Assembly: GCA_937899365.1 (NCBI GenBank)
Contig: CALBPH010000155.1
Location: 1 to 16,366, forward strand
From: an uncultured Leptolyngbya sp.
GTDB taxonomy: Bacteria; Cyanobacteriota; Cyanobacteriia; Phormidesmidales; Phormidesmidaceae
Direction: 5' to 3'
Length of the DNA: 16,366 bases
This document shows, piece after piece, positions 7,955-14,451 of the stretch. Under the pieces are notes generated by a model. That model was not told the origin of the DNA. It saw only the letters and a program-made list of their open reading frames with translations, and did not search any database. A program made the translations under genes and the position numbers. Numbering within the stretch: position 1 is the first letter of the stretch; each line of letters opens with the position of its first letter.

Positions 7955-8683
7955 CTATGCCGCTTTCTCAAAAAACAGTAAGTGCTGTTGAGGTAACCGA
8001 TCATCTGTCTTTAACCAGGTTAGCCCTACCGCAGCCATCTCTTTTTTTACCTGTTTCTCACTCATCTTATGAAGCCGTTTAATCATCACCATCGGATTCT
8101 CTGCTCGATATTCCGCTAGCACTAGACGACCACCTGGCTTCAGTCCATCCACAACACCGGTCATCACCTCCCGAGGAAACGCAAACTCATGGTAAGCGTC
8201 CACCATTAGGGCCAGGTCCACTTGCTCTGATGGGAGATGGGGATTATCCTCCTCCGCTTGAATGGTTTGCACGTTAGTAATGCCCTGCTCATCCCGGACT
8301 GCTTCTAACATCTGAATCATTTCCGGCTGCAAATCTACCGCTAGCACCTGTCCGTCAGGGACCTTTTGCGCCATGCGAAAACTCATGTAGCCGGTGCCCG
8401 CACCGATATCGGCCACCGTATCCGTGGGCTTTAACTCCAGTGCGTCTACAGCGACGTCAGGTTGCTCATCTGCTTTACGACCCGGGCGCTCTAACCAGGA
8501 GGCTCCTCGATGACCCATCACCTGGGAAATTTCTCGGCCCATATAGACCTTGCCAATGCCATCGCTGCTGGGTTGTTTGTAGCTATAGAGACTATCGGTG
8601 GTGGCAGGATTGACCTGGGTACACCCCAGACAAACAATGGTAACGAATAGAGGAATGAGGCGACGTAGCGATGTAAGCACCAT
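7955..8683 (-). CDS. class I SAM-dependent methyltransferase with lipoprotein-like N-terminus
   Basis: About 242 aa from the ATG at 8683. An upstream TTG at 8701 lies inside a long palindrome and is unlikely. Residues 1-21 have a basic then hydrophobic segment ending CLGC; Cys21 could be lipidated, although Cys at position -3 does not fit a standard lipobox. The catalytic fold is canonical: motif I VADIGAGTG (90-98), the acidic residue in AVDLQPEMI (115-123), AYHEF (164-168) after the fourth strand, and LKPGGRLVLAEY (181-192). The substrate is unknown. A methyltransferase with an export-type leader is unusual, since SAM is cytoplasmic; it may stay tethered facing the cytoplasm. It follows hemA on the same strand, 88 bases away, with a strong hairpin between. 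Confidence 0.85.
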   Translation of the reverse strand: MVLTSLRRLIPLFVTIVCLGCTQVNPATTDSLYSYKQPSSDGIGKVYMGREISQVMGHRGASWLERPGRKADEQPDVAVDALELKPTDTVADIGAGTGYMSFRMAQKVPDGQVLAVDLQPEMIQMLEAVRDEQGITNVQTIQAEEDNPHLPSEQVDLALMVDAYHEFAFPREVMTGVVDGLKPGGRLVLAEYRAENPMVMIKRLHKMSEKQVKKEMAAVGLTWLKTDDRLPQQHLLFFEKAA

Positions 8684-8693
8684 AGAAATTGGT

Positions 8694-8735
8694 AAAAACA
8701 ATGTAGGGGCGTTCTATGGAACGCCCCTACATTGT
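8694..8735 (-). terminator. 17-bp perfect palindrome with T-run, probable hemA terminator and dispersed-repeat type
   Basis: Positions 8698-8714 and 8719-8735 are perfectly complementary over 17 bp with a 4-base loop. On the minus strand the stem ends in five T, so it reads as an intrinsic terminator 36 bases beyond the hemA stop. The core GTAGGGGCG...CGCCCCTAC resembles a palindromic repeat that I remember as common between genes in cyanobacteria and other bacteria. Only 10 bases separate the T-run from the ATG of the next gene. Confidence 0.75.
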
Positions 8736-8770
8736 GATGTAATGCCCGTATTAATGCGTATTTTAGTTTT

Positions 8771-10060
8771 CTAGCGCTTAGCGGCAGCCTTTTTCTCTTC
8801 GAGGTTAAAGAGCACCTGCAAGGTTTCCATGGCTTGCTTACGCGATACGGCGTCTTCTTGGGCGCGCAGCTGGGTCATGGGATCATGCAGAATCTTATTA
8901 ACGATGCCGCGCGACAGGGCCTCGACCACATTGCGATGCTTGTCGGAAAAGTCAGCCCCCAGACGCGATAGGGCTTTTTCTAGCTCCTGCTCACGAATGG
9001 CTTCTACTTTAGTACGCAGACTGCTGATGGTGGATACGGTATCGAGGGAGTTCCACCATTTGAGAAACTGGTTTAGCTCTTGCTCTAGGATGCCTTCGGC
9101 TTCTTGGGCCATCTGACGACGGCTTTCTTGGTTTTTTGCGACCACTTCTTTGAGGTCGTCTACAGTGTAGGCTTTTACCCCTTCCAGCTCCTCAACGTTT
9201 TTGTGTACGTTGCGGGGGACAGAAATGTCGAACAAGCTGAGGGGACGACCGGCTAAGCAAGGCTTGACGTTATCACTGTGCAGCACAGGCTCCTCGGAAG
9301 AGGTGCAGGTAAAGACAATATCGGCTCTGGTAACAGCGGCTGACATGCTGTCCATGGTGCCGGTTTTGATATTTACATGGCTATACTCGGCGGCCAGGTC
9401 ATCAGCCCGCTTGAGGCTGCGGTTCAGCAGAGTAATATTGACGGCCCGCTTGGATACCAAGTGTTTTACCAGCAGACGACCCATTTTACCTGCACCAATG
9501 ATGGTGATGTGGCAGTCGGTGAAGTCGGGCACCTTCATTTGGGCTAGCTCAGCGGCAGCAGCACTACCAGAAACCGCGCCGGTACCGATGCTGGCTGCGG
9601 TGCGAACGCGCTTACCGGTGTTAATGGCGGCTTTGAACAGACGGCTGAGAATGCGCCCCACACCCTTGTGCTTTTGGCTCTCGGCCAGGGCGTGCTTGAC
9701 CTGGGCTAAAATCTGACCTTCACCTAGGACGAGGCTGTCTAGACCAGAGGACACCCGCAGCAGGTGCATGATGGCGTCTTGCTGTACCAGGATAAACAGG
9801 TGAGGCCGGAGTTCATCGACTGATACATCACCGTATTCGGCCAAAAACTGGATAACTTCACGAATGCCGTTTTCGGTATTGACGAGGACCAGGTGCAGCT
9901 CTAGACGGTTGCAGGTGCTAAGGATGGAAACTTCTCGAACGTGGGGGTAGCTGGTGAGTCTTGCGATCGCATCCTCAACCTTAGGCGTGGGAATGCTGAG
10001 TTTTTCCCGAACCTCGACTGGTGCAGTCTTATGGCTAAGGCCAATAACGGCAATATTCAT
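8771..10060 (-). CDS. hemA: glutamyl-tRNA reductase
   Basis: 429 aa, full length. It reduces glutamyl-tRNA to glutamate-1-semialdehyde with NADPH, the first committed step of haem, chlorophyll and bilin synthesis. Motifs: GLSHKTAPVEVREKLSI (7-23), the catalytic Cys50 in STCNRLE, SGLDSLVLGEGQILAQVK (105-122), the NADPH loop GAGKMG (189-194), LFDISVPRNV, and a helical C-terminal dimerisation domain. The start is set by the strong Shine-Dalgarno GGGAGGAAG just before the ATG at 10060; a TTG four codons upstream would bury this site. It has one HIP1 octamer. glpX lies upstream on the same strand, with a terminator between. Confidence 0.97.
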   Translation of the reverse strand: MNIAVIGLSHKTAPVEVREKLSIPTPKVEDAIARLTSYPHVREVSILSTCNRLELHLVLVNTENGIREVIQFLAEYGDVSVDELRPHLFILVQQDAIMHLLRVSSGLDSLVLGEGQILAQVKHALAESQKHKGVGRILSRLFKAAINTGKRVRTAASIGTGAVSGSAAAAELAQMKVPDFTDCHITIIGAGKMGRLLVKHLVSKRAVNITLLNRSLKRADDLAAEYSHVNIKTGTMDSMSAAVTRADIVFTCTSSEEPVLHSDNVKPCLAGRPLSLFDISVPRNVHKNVEELEGVKAYTVDDLKEVVAKNQESRRQMAQEAEGILEQELNQFLKWWNSLDTVSTISSLRTKVEAIREQELEKALSRLGADFSDKHRNVVEALSRGIVNKILHDPMTQLRAQEDAVSRKQAMETLQVLFNLEEKKAAAKR

Positions 10061-10061
10061 T

Positions 10062-10070
10062 CTTCCTCCC
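10062..10070 (-). promoter_or_regulatory. ribosome binding site of hemA
   Basis: GGGAGGAAG on the minus strand directly before the ATG at 10060. It decides the start against the upstream in-frame TTG at 10072. Confidence 0.75.
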
Positions 10071-10281
10071 AAAAAGATCCTTTATTAAATGCCCGATATC
10101 CCCGGCTGGGGCAATCGCAGTAAAGTTAGCTATTTTCAAAGCTCATCAAGCCAGTACCGCAGTAATGCAGCACCAGCCTTTATTCTTCTATGACGGTATG
10201 GAAAAACCACCCCCCAACTCAAGGTTTCTCAACAAAAGTCCATCAAATAGTGTCAACCGTTACCAAATGATACATAACGGC

Positions 10282-10324
10282 AAAAGCACCCTAGCCATTT
10301 GTCAATAGCTAGGGTGCTTTTTAA
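10282..10324 (-). terminator. 14-bp hairpin, glpX terminator
   Basis: AAAAGCACCCTAGC (10282-10295) and GCTAGGGTGCTTTT (10308-10321) pair perfectly around a 12-base loop, about 50 bases beyond the glpX stop. Four T end the stem on the minus strand and five on the plus strand, so it could work in both directions. It separates glpX transcripts from hemA, whose own promoter would lie between about 10080 and 10280. A TTGACA on the minus strand (10251-10256) is a possible -35, without a clear -10. Confidence 0.8.
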
Positions 10325-10371
10325 GAAAAATTGTTTTGTACAATCCCCTCCGAGGAGGAGACCTTAGGCGA

Positions 10372-11409
10372 CTACTTTAGAGCAACGTAGCTGGGGTTAC
10401 CTTTCATGTGAATGGTATCTACAAAGCGAGCAGTCTTGGACTGGTTGGAGATAACCAAAGATTGAGTACGAGCGCCGCCCTTGAAGAAGCGAACGCCGTT
10501 CATCAATAGACCGGGGGTAATACCACAGCCAGCAAATAGAACAGTTTCGCCACAGGCTAGCTCTTCAGCGGTGTAGATCTTGTCGGGGTCAGAGATACCC
10601 ATGGAGCTCAGACGCTCTAGGTTAGCTTCCTTGCTCTCACCAATCAGACCAGTCTTTACAATGGCAGGATCGTAATTAAGCTGACCCTGGAAGTGACCAC
10701 CCAAGCAGCGCATAGCGGCCGCGGAAATCAAACCCTCAGGAGCGGCACCAATACCCATCAGAGCGTGGGTGTTAGTACCGGAGAAACCGCAGGAAATGGC
10801 GGCGGATACGTCACCATCGCTAATTAGACGGACGCGGGCACCGGCATCACGGATTTCCTTAATCAGGTCATTATGACGCTCACGCTTCATGACAACGACG
10901 ACTAACTCATCGATGGCACGATCGAGGCACTCACCCAAAATCTTTAGGTTCTCAGTGGCAGACTTGCTGATGTCTACTTTGCCTTTTGCAGCCGGGGGAG
11001 CAGCCAGCTTCTTCATGTAGAAGTCAGGGGCAGCAAACAAACCACCCTTTTCGGAAATGGCTAGAACAGCCATGGAACCGGGCTGGCCGTAGGCGCAAAG
11101 GTTAGTACCTTCACAGGGGTCAACGGCGATGTCGATTTCGATCAGCTCATCGGGGTTGCAAACTTCAGCGGCATTGGGCTGGGTACAAACACCCACCTCT
11201 TCACCGATGTAAAGCATGGGGGCATCGTCGCGCTCCCCTTCTCCAATGACGATTTTGCCACGCATGTGAATTTGGTTCATGCGCTCACGCATGGCTTCTA
11301 CAGCCACTTCGTCAGCAATATCCTTTTCCCCTTTACCCATCCAGCGAGCAGATGCGATCGCAGCCTGCTCAACAACTTCAATAATCTCTAACCCGAGGGT
11401 ACTTTCCAC
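10372..11409 (-). CDS. glpX: class II fructose-1,6-bisphosphatase / sedoheptulose-1,7-bisphosphatase
   Basis: 345 aa. In cyanobacteria this enzyme removes the C1 phosphate from both fructose-1,6- and sedoheptulose-1,7-bisphosphate in the Calvin cycle. Metal and catalytic residues of the family are present: Asp33 (KDIADEVA), Glu57 (GEGERDD), Asp97 and Glu100 (DPCEGTN). Cys75 and Cys99 match the pair proposed for redox control in the cyanobacterial enzyme. The start is a GTG at 11409, preceded by GGAGGA at good spacing. The C-terminal region includes KGNPSYVALK. It has one HIP1 octamer. Next on the same strand is hemA, an order I recall from other cyanobacteria. Confidence 0.96.
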   Translation of the reverse strand: MESTLGLEIIEVVEQAAIASARWMGKGEKDIADEVAVEAMRERMNQIHMRGKIVIGEGERDDAPMLYIGEEVGVCTQPNAAEVCNPDELIEIDIAVDPCEGTNLCAYGQPGSMAVLAISEKGGLFAAPDFYMKKLAAPPAAKGKVDISKSATENLKILGECLDRAIDELVVVVMKRERHNDLIKEIRDAGARVRLISDGDVSAAISCGFSGTNTHALMGIGAAPEGLISAAAMRCLGGHFQGQLNYDPAIVKTGLIGESKEANLERLSSMGISDPDKIYTAEELACGETVLFAGCGITPGLLMNGVRFFKGGARTQSLVISNQSKTARFVDTIHMKGNPSYVALK

Positions 11410-11990
11410 TGCGTATTTCCTCCAAACTGCCTGCTATTACCAAGACGGCGCTGCTCATCATCAGTCTGGTTTCCGGAGGCACTGCGAACTAGCCAGCTCT
11501 CCAGAATCATTCCTAGAATCAGTAGCGGCGTTAAGACTATTTGAGCGCCTTTGATAGTTTCAGAATATCAGACCAAGGGGGCACCTTTCCTGCTGTGTGC
11601 AACACCCGGAACGGTTGATCCAACGACTCTCAACCCGGTTAGACCCAGGCTTTAATCCGTCAGTTGGGTGATCTCAAAGCGCCCTAAAGCCTTATGCCAT
11701 CAGAATTTGAGACTAAGCATTTTTACTCATTAAAATGCGTCAATCTAGGGTGAGCGTCCTAGGAATTAGTCTCTAAAAAAATATCGATGTAATGTTTGAG
11801 ATTAGGTATGGCGCAGGGCTAAATATAGCGTTGGCCCCATGGGCTAGGACTATTCATAGCCCCTCAAAGCATAAAGCTACAGCGTCAATGGACCGCGCAA
11901 ACGGCCTCATGCATCAAAACGTTTGCTATACCTGAAAAACTACTGACGATGCTAGTCTATTGAGACTAGCGGAAGCCGCAGGCAGCATTT
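11410..11990. other. long divergent intergenic region between glpX and the cobH-like gene
   Basis: 581 bases without a convincing gene. On the glpX side the GGAGGA ribosome site is clear. On the plus strand, TTGAGA occurs near 11796 with weak AT-rich candidates downstream. Two short inverted repeats lie in the likely leader of the cobH-like gene: GGGCTA (11841-11846) with TAGCCC (11857-11862), and an 8-bp hairpin at 11951-11970. I looked for the conserved boxes of a cobalamin riboswitch and did not see them. Confidence 0.45.
11951..11970 (+). promoter_or_regulatory. 8-bp hairpin in the leader of the cobH-like gene
   Basis: GCTAGTCT-ATTG-AGACTAGC is perfectly paired and ends 20 bases before the ATG. 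It could be an operator or a structured leader element affecting translation. No T-run follows, so it is not a terminator. Confidence 0.4.
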
Positions 11991-12611
11991 ATGGAATGGC
12001 ACGTTACCGATGCACAGAGTTTACGCATCATTGATCAAGAAATTGGTCAACATAGGTTTGCGCCAGCAGAATATGAAATCGTGCGTCGGGTTATCTACGC
12101 CACCGCAGACTACGATTACAAAGATCTGATCCAGTTTTCAGACCAGGCCCTGCCGTCTGGCGCTGCCGCCCTGGCTGCTCGCACCACATTAATTGTCGAC
12201 GGCCCCATGGCCCACGCCGGCATCACCCCCCGGTTGCAAGAGACCTTTGCCAACCCGGTCTACTGCGCCATGGATGCCATTACCCGCCCGCAAAAGGATC
12301 AGTCCAAGGCAGCCTGGGGCATAGAAACCCTGGCCAAGCGTTATCCGGAAGCCATCTTTGTGATTGGCCATTCCCAACCAGCCCTGGATACGTTGGTACA
12401 GCTAATTGAAACGGATATCATTCGCCCCTCGTTGGTAATTGCCACACCCGCCGGTTTTTTAGAAGCCGATGTAACCAAGTCTCGGTTAAAAGATAGCCTC
12501 ATGCCCAGCATCTGTATCGGCGGTCGCAAGGGGAGTACCGTGGTCGCTGTGGCCATTGTTAACGGTCTGATCGATCTGGCTTGGAAAGCCTATGGCAGCA
12601 AGACAACCTGA
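11991..12611 (+). CDS. cobH: precorrin-8X methylmutase family protein (CobH/CbiC), atypical catalytic position
   Basis: 206 aa, full length for the family, which moves the C11 methyl of precorrin-8X to C12 to give hydrogenobyrinic (or cobyrinic) acid in B12 synthesis. Family traits: VRRVIYATADYDY (31-43), an ITPRL segment (78-82), QSKAAWGIETLA, a GHSQPAL segment (126-132), PAGFLEADVTK (153-163), and GGRKGST followed by AVAIVNGLI. In the CobH and CbiC proteins I remember, the residue matching Tyr36 is the catalytic His, and the GNAPTAL and VGFVGAAESK motifs are stricter. This may be a cyanobacterium-wide variant or a paralogue with another job. The ATG is preceded by AGG at 8 bases. It converges on the next gene with a 23-base gap. 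Confidence 0.85.
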   Translation: MEWHVTDAQSLRIIDQEIGQHRFAPAEYEIVRRVIYATADYDYKDLIQFSDQALPSGAAALAARTTLIVDGPMAHAGITPRLQETFANPVYCAMDAITRPQKDQSKAAWGIETLAKRYPEAIFVIGHSQPALDTLVQLIETDIIRPSLVIATPAGFLEADVTKSRLKDSLMPSICIGGRKGSTVVAVAIVNGLIDLAWKAYGSKTT

Positions 12612-12627
12612 CCAGCCTGCCATAGGC
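12588..12627. terminator. perfect 11-bp inverted repeat at the cobH/methyltransferase convergent junction
   Basis: GCCTATGGCAG (12588-12598) and CTGCCATAGGC (12617-12627) pair perfectly around an 18-base loop. The left arm is coding sequence of the cobH-like gene, the stop codon is in the loop, and the right arm is in the 23-base gap. No T-run follows on either strand. Confidence 0.5.
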
Positions 12628-12634
12628 CATGGCG

Positions 12635-13294
12635 TTAGCCCACCAACACCTCCATGCGCTCTCCAATCACCGCATAAAACGGGTCGCTGCTGGCAAAGCC
12701 CATCATCTGCAACAGCGGATTCATGGTCGGTCCTTGATTAGCCACCACCTCGGGTCGACTAAAGCCTTTGACCGATTCGAAATAGCGTTTGACCAGGGCA
12801 ATGTGGCTAGCATCGCTGCTGTCCCGCCAGGCTGCGATCGCTTTTTGGTAAAACATCCGGTTGGAAAAGCTAATAATGGCAATGCCACCGGGCTTTAGAA
12901 CACGATAGATTTCGGCAAAGACGGCTTCGGGGTGTTGCAAATACTGCACCGAGACGGTGTTGAGCACAGCATCAAAGGTACGGTCCTCAAAGGGTAGTGT
13001 CTGATTTTCATTAAAGTTTTGAACAAAGTAGTTGTCCAGTCTAGGGTTCTTGGCCAATTCTTCAGCATTCATGCCATGGCCTTCCACACGCTCAAACGTC
13101 ATATCAGTAGGCAGATGGGATACCCAACTACTCATCATGTCTAGAATGCAGCTGTTGGGGGTGAGCCGTTCTTTGTATAGCTCGGTCAGCTGCTCAATAA
13201 ATCGTTCATCGACATGGGTAACTAAACGGGGAGCGCGATAGAACAAAGTGTCATTAGATTCGTCAAGTTTCTGACGCTGACTAGCGGCGAGCAT
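12635..13294 (-). CDS. class I methyltransferase-like protein with degenerate SAM motif
   Basis: 219 aa. It has the order of a Methyltransf_11-type domain: strand one ILDMMSSWVSHLP (50-62), VEGHGMN (70-76) at the motif II position, LPFEDRTFDAVLNTVSVQYL (100-119), and VLKPGGIAIISFSNRMF (132-148). The glycine-rich GxGxG of motif I is replaced by MMSSWVSHL, with no glycine. I recall a cyanobacterial and plastid family with this same signature, so it is probably a genuine variant and not a decayed gene. The substrate is unknown, and SAM binding may be altered. The start is the ATG at 13294, without a clear Shine-Dalgarno. It is divergent from the exchanger gene, with 70 bases between. Confidence 0.82.
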   Translation of the reverse strand: MLAASQRQKLDESNDTLFYRAPRLVTHVDERFIEQLTELYKERLTPNSCILDMMSSWVSHLPTDMTFERVEGHGMNAEELAKNPRLDNYFVQNFNENQTLPFEDRTFDAVLNTVSVQYLQHPEAVFAEIYRVLKPGGIAIISFSNRMFYQKAIAAWRDSSDASHIALVKRYFESVKGFSRPEVVANQGPTMNPLLQMMGFASSDPFYAVIGERMEVLVG

Positions 13295-13320
13295 GGATAG
13301 AAAAAATAAAGTTCTTGATG

Positions 13321-13335
13321 TGTAAGCACGTTACA
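13321..13335. promoter_or_regulatory. dyad TGTAA-N5-TTACA in the divergent promoter region
   Basis: A perfect 5-bp dyad with a 5-base spacer in the middle of the 70-base gap between two divergent genes, a common place for a repressor or activator site. It contains GTA-N7-TAC, one base short of the NtcA consensus GTA-N8-TAC, so an NtcA assignment is not supported. Confidence 0.3.
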
Positions 13336-13364
13336 TTTACGTTCTAACCCAATTCCAGGTTCCT

Positions 13365-14342
13365 ATGGATTCTTTGCCGATACTTCTGCTGATTTTTGTT
13401 GTCGGTCTTGCCACGTTGGTCAAAGCATCGGACTTTTTTACCGATGCTGCCGAGAAAATCGGGCTGGCCATTGGGCTACCGCCGTTTATCGTCGGAGTGA
13501 CCATTGTGTCCATGGGGACGTCGCTGCCAGAACTCTTGTCCTCATTGTTGGGCATCTTTCAAGGCGCGCCGGAGGTGGTGGCTAGCAATGTCATTGGCTC
13601 TAACATTGCCAACATTTGTTTGGTGGTGGGTACGGCGGCGATTATGAGCACCAAGCTCTTACGGGTGATGTACAACCTGATCAGTGTCGATCTGCCCTTG
13701 TTTGTTGGCTCAGCCTTCTTATTTGCCCTAATGGCGTCGTCAGAGCAACGGTTTACCCAGGGAGAAGCTCTGATTCTGGTGATTGGCTACATTGTCTATC
13801 TGTTTTATATCCTGCAAAGCAGTGATGAAACAGGCTCCAGTACCGACGAAGAGCCCGTGGCGCCGTCTCCGACTAGCCCACCGTTTAGTACGGCTCGCTC
13901 CCTTAGGGAAATTCTCATTCTGATCCTGAGTGGAATTTTTATCTTCCTGGGGGCTAACTATACGATTGATTCTTTAATTCAAATTTCTGATCGCCTCAAC
14001 ATTGGCAAAGATATTATTGCCATCAGTGCCGTGGCCCTGGGGACATCGCTACCGGAGCTGATGGTAACTATCAATGCGTCCCTCAAGGGCAAGGCAGAAC
14101 TGGCCGTGGGCAACGTCATCGGCTCTAACATTTTCAATATTTTTGTAGTGATGGGGATTCCCGGTTTAATCACCCCGCTGCCGGTATCAGATGAAATTTT
14201 GCTCCACAGTGTGCCAACGCTCTTAGCGGCCTCGCTACTGATGTTTTTTATTGTGCAAGACAACAAGATCACCACCTGGGAAGGGTGGTTATTTATCATG
14301 CTCTATGGATGGTTTATGGGTACTGTTTTTGGCCTACTGTGA
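13365..14342 (+). CDS. CaCA-family cation exchanger (Na+/Ca2+ or H+/Ca2+ antiporter, YrbG-like)
   Basis: 325 aa inner-membrane protein with about ten hydrophobic segments in two inverted halves. Each half carries the alpha-repeat signature: GTSLPELLSS (51-60) with GSNIAN (78-83), and GTSLPELMVT (226-235) with GSNIFN (253-258). The Glu in each GTSLPE and the Asn in each GSN are the ion-coordinating residues of the family. An acidic, proline-rich cytoplasmic loop (about 153-175) joins the halves. It exchanges Ca2+ against Na+ or H+; the sequence does not settle which. The start ATG has AGG 6-7 bases upstream. It is followed, in the same direction, by the UPF0182 gene. Confidence 0.93.
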   Translation: MDSLPILLLIFVVGLATLVKASDFFTDAAEKIGLAIGLPPFIVGVTIVSMGTSLPELLSSLLGIFQGAPEVVASNVIGSNIANICLVVGTAAIMSTKLLRVMYNLISVDLPLFVGSAFLFALMASSEQRFTQGEALILVIGYIVYLFYILQSSDETGSSTDEEPVAPSPTSPPFSTARSLREILILILSGIFIFLGANYTIDSLIQISDRLNIGKDIIAISAVALGTSLPELMVTINASLKGKAELAVGNVIGSNIFNIFVVMGIPGLITPLPVSDEILLHSVPTLLAASLLMFFIVQDNKITTWEGWLFIMLYGWFMGTVFGLL

Positions 14343-14352
14343 GCAGACCGGG

Positions 14353-14393
14353 CCAAGGCAACACCCTGGTGCCGCCCTCCGTCACCGCCTTGG
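14353..14393 (+). terminator. weak hairpin after the exchanger gene
   Basis: CCAAGGC (14353-14359) and GCCTTGG (14387-14393) pair over 7 bp around a 27-base loop, 11 bases past the stop. Only GGTTTG follows, so it is a weak terminator candidate. Confidence 0.25.
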
Positions 14394-14426
14394 GTTTGAA
14401 CAACGTCGTCTAGTATAGGATATACC
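14390..14426 (+). promoter_or_regulatory. candidate promoter of the UPF0182 gene
   Basis: TTGGGT (14390-14395) and TATAGG (14414-14419) are 18 bases apart; an overlapping alternative is TTGAAC (14396-14401) with TATACC (14421-14426) at 19. Either would start transcription 20-30 bases before the ATG at 14452. Confidence 0.3.
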
Positions 14427-14451
14427 CGCTTCGAGCCCCCTTAAATTTGCC

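Noticed and set aside
9201..9716. Plus-strand open frame of 171 codons
   Set aside because: Antisense to hemA in a G+C-rich gene; no protein features.
11279..11554. Plus-strand open frame of 91 codons at the start of glpX
   Set aside because: Its first half is antisense to glpX and the rest has no recognisable domain; low-complexity, Ser-rich translation.
11560..11990. Cobalamin riboswitch ahead of the cobH-like gene
   Set aside because: No match to the conserved boxes was seen by eye on either strand.
13321..13335. NtcA site
   Set aside because: The spacing is GTA-N7-TAC, not the N8 required; reported only as an unnamed dyad.
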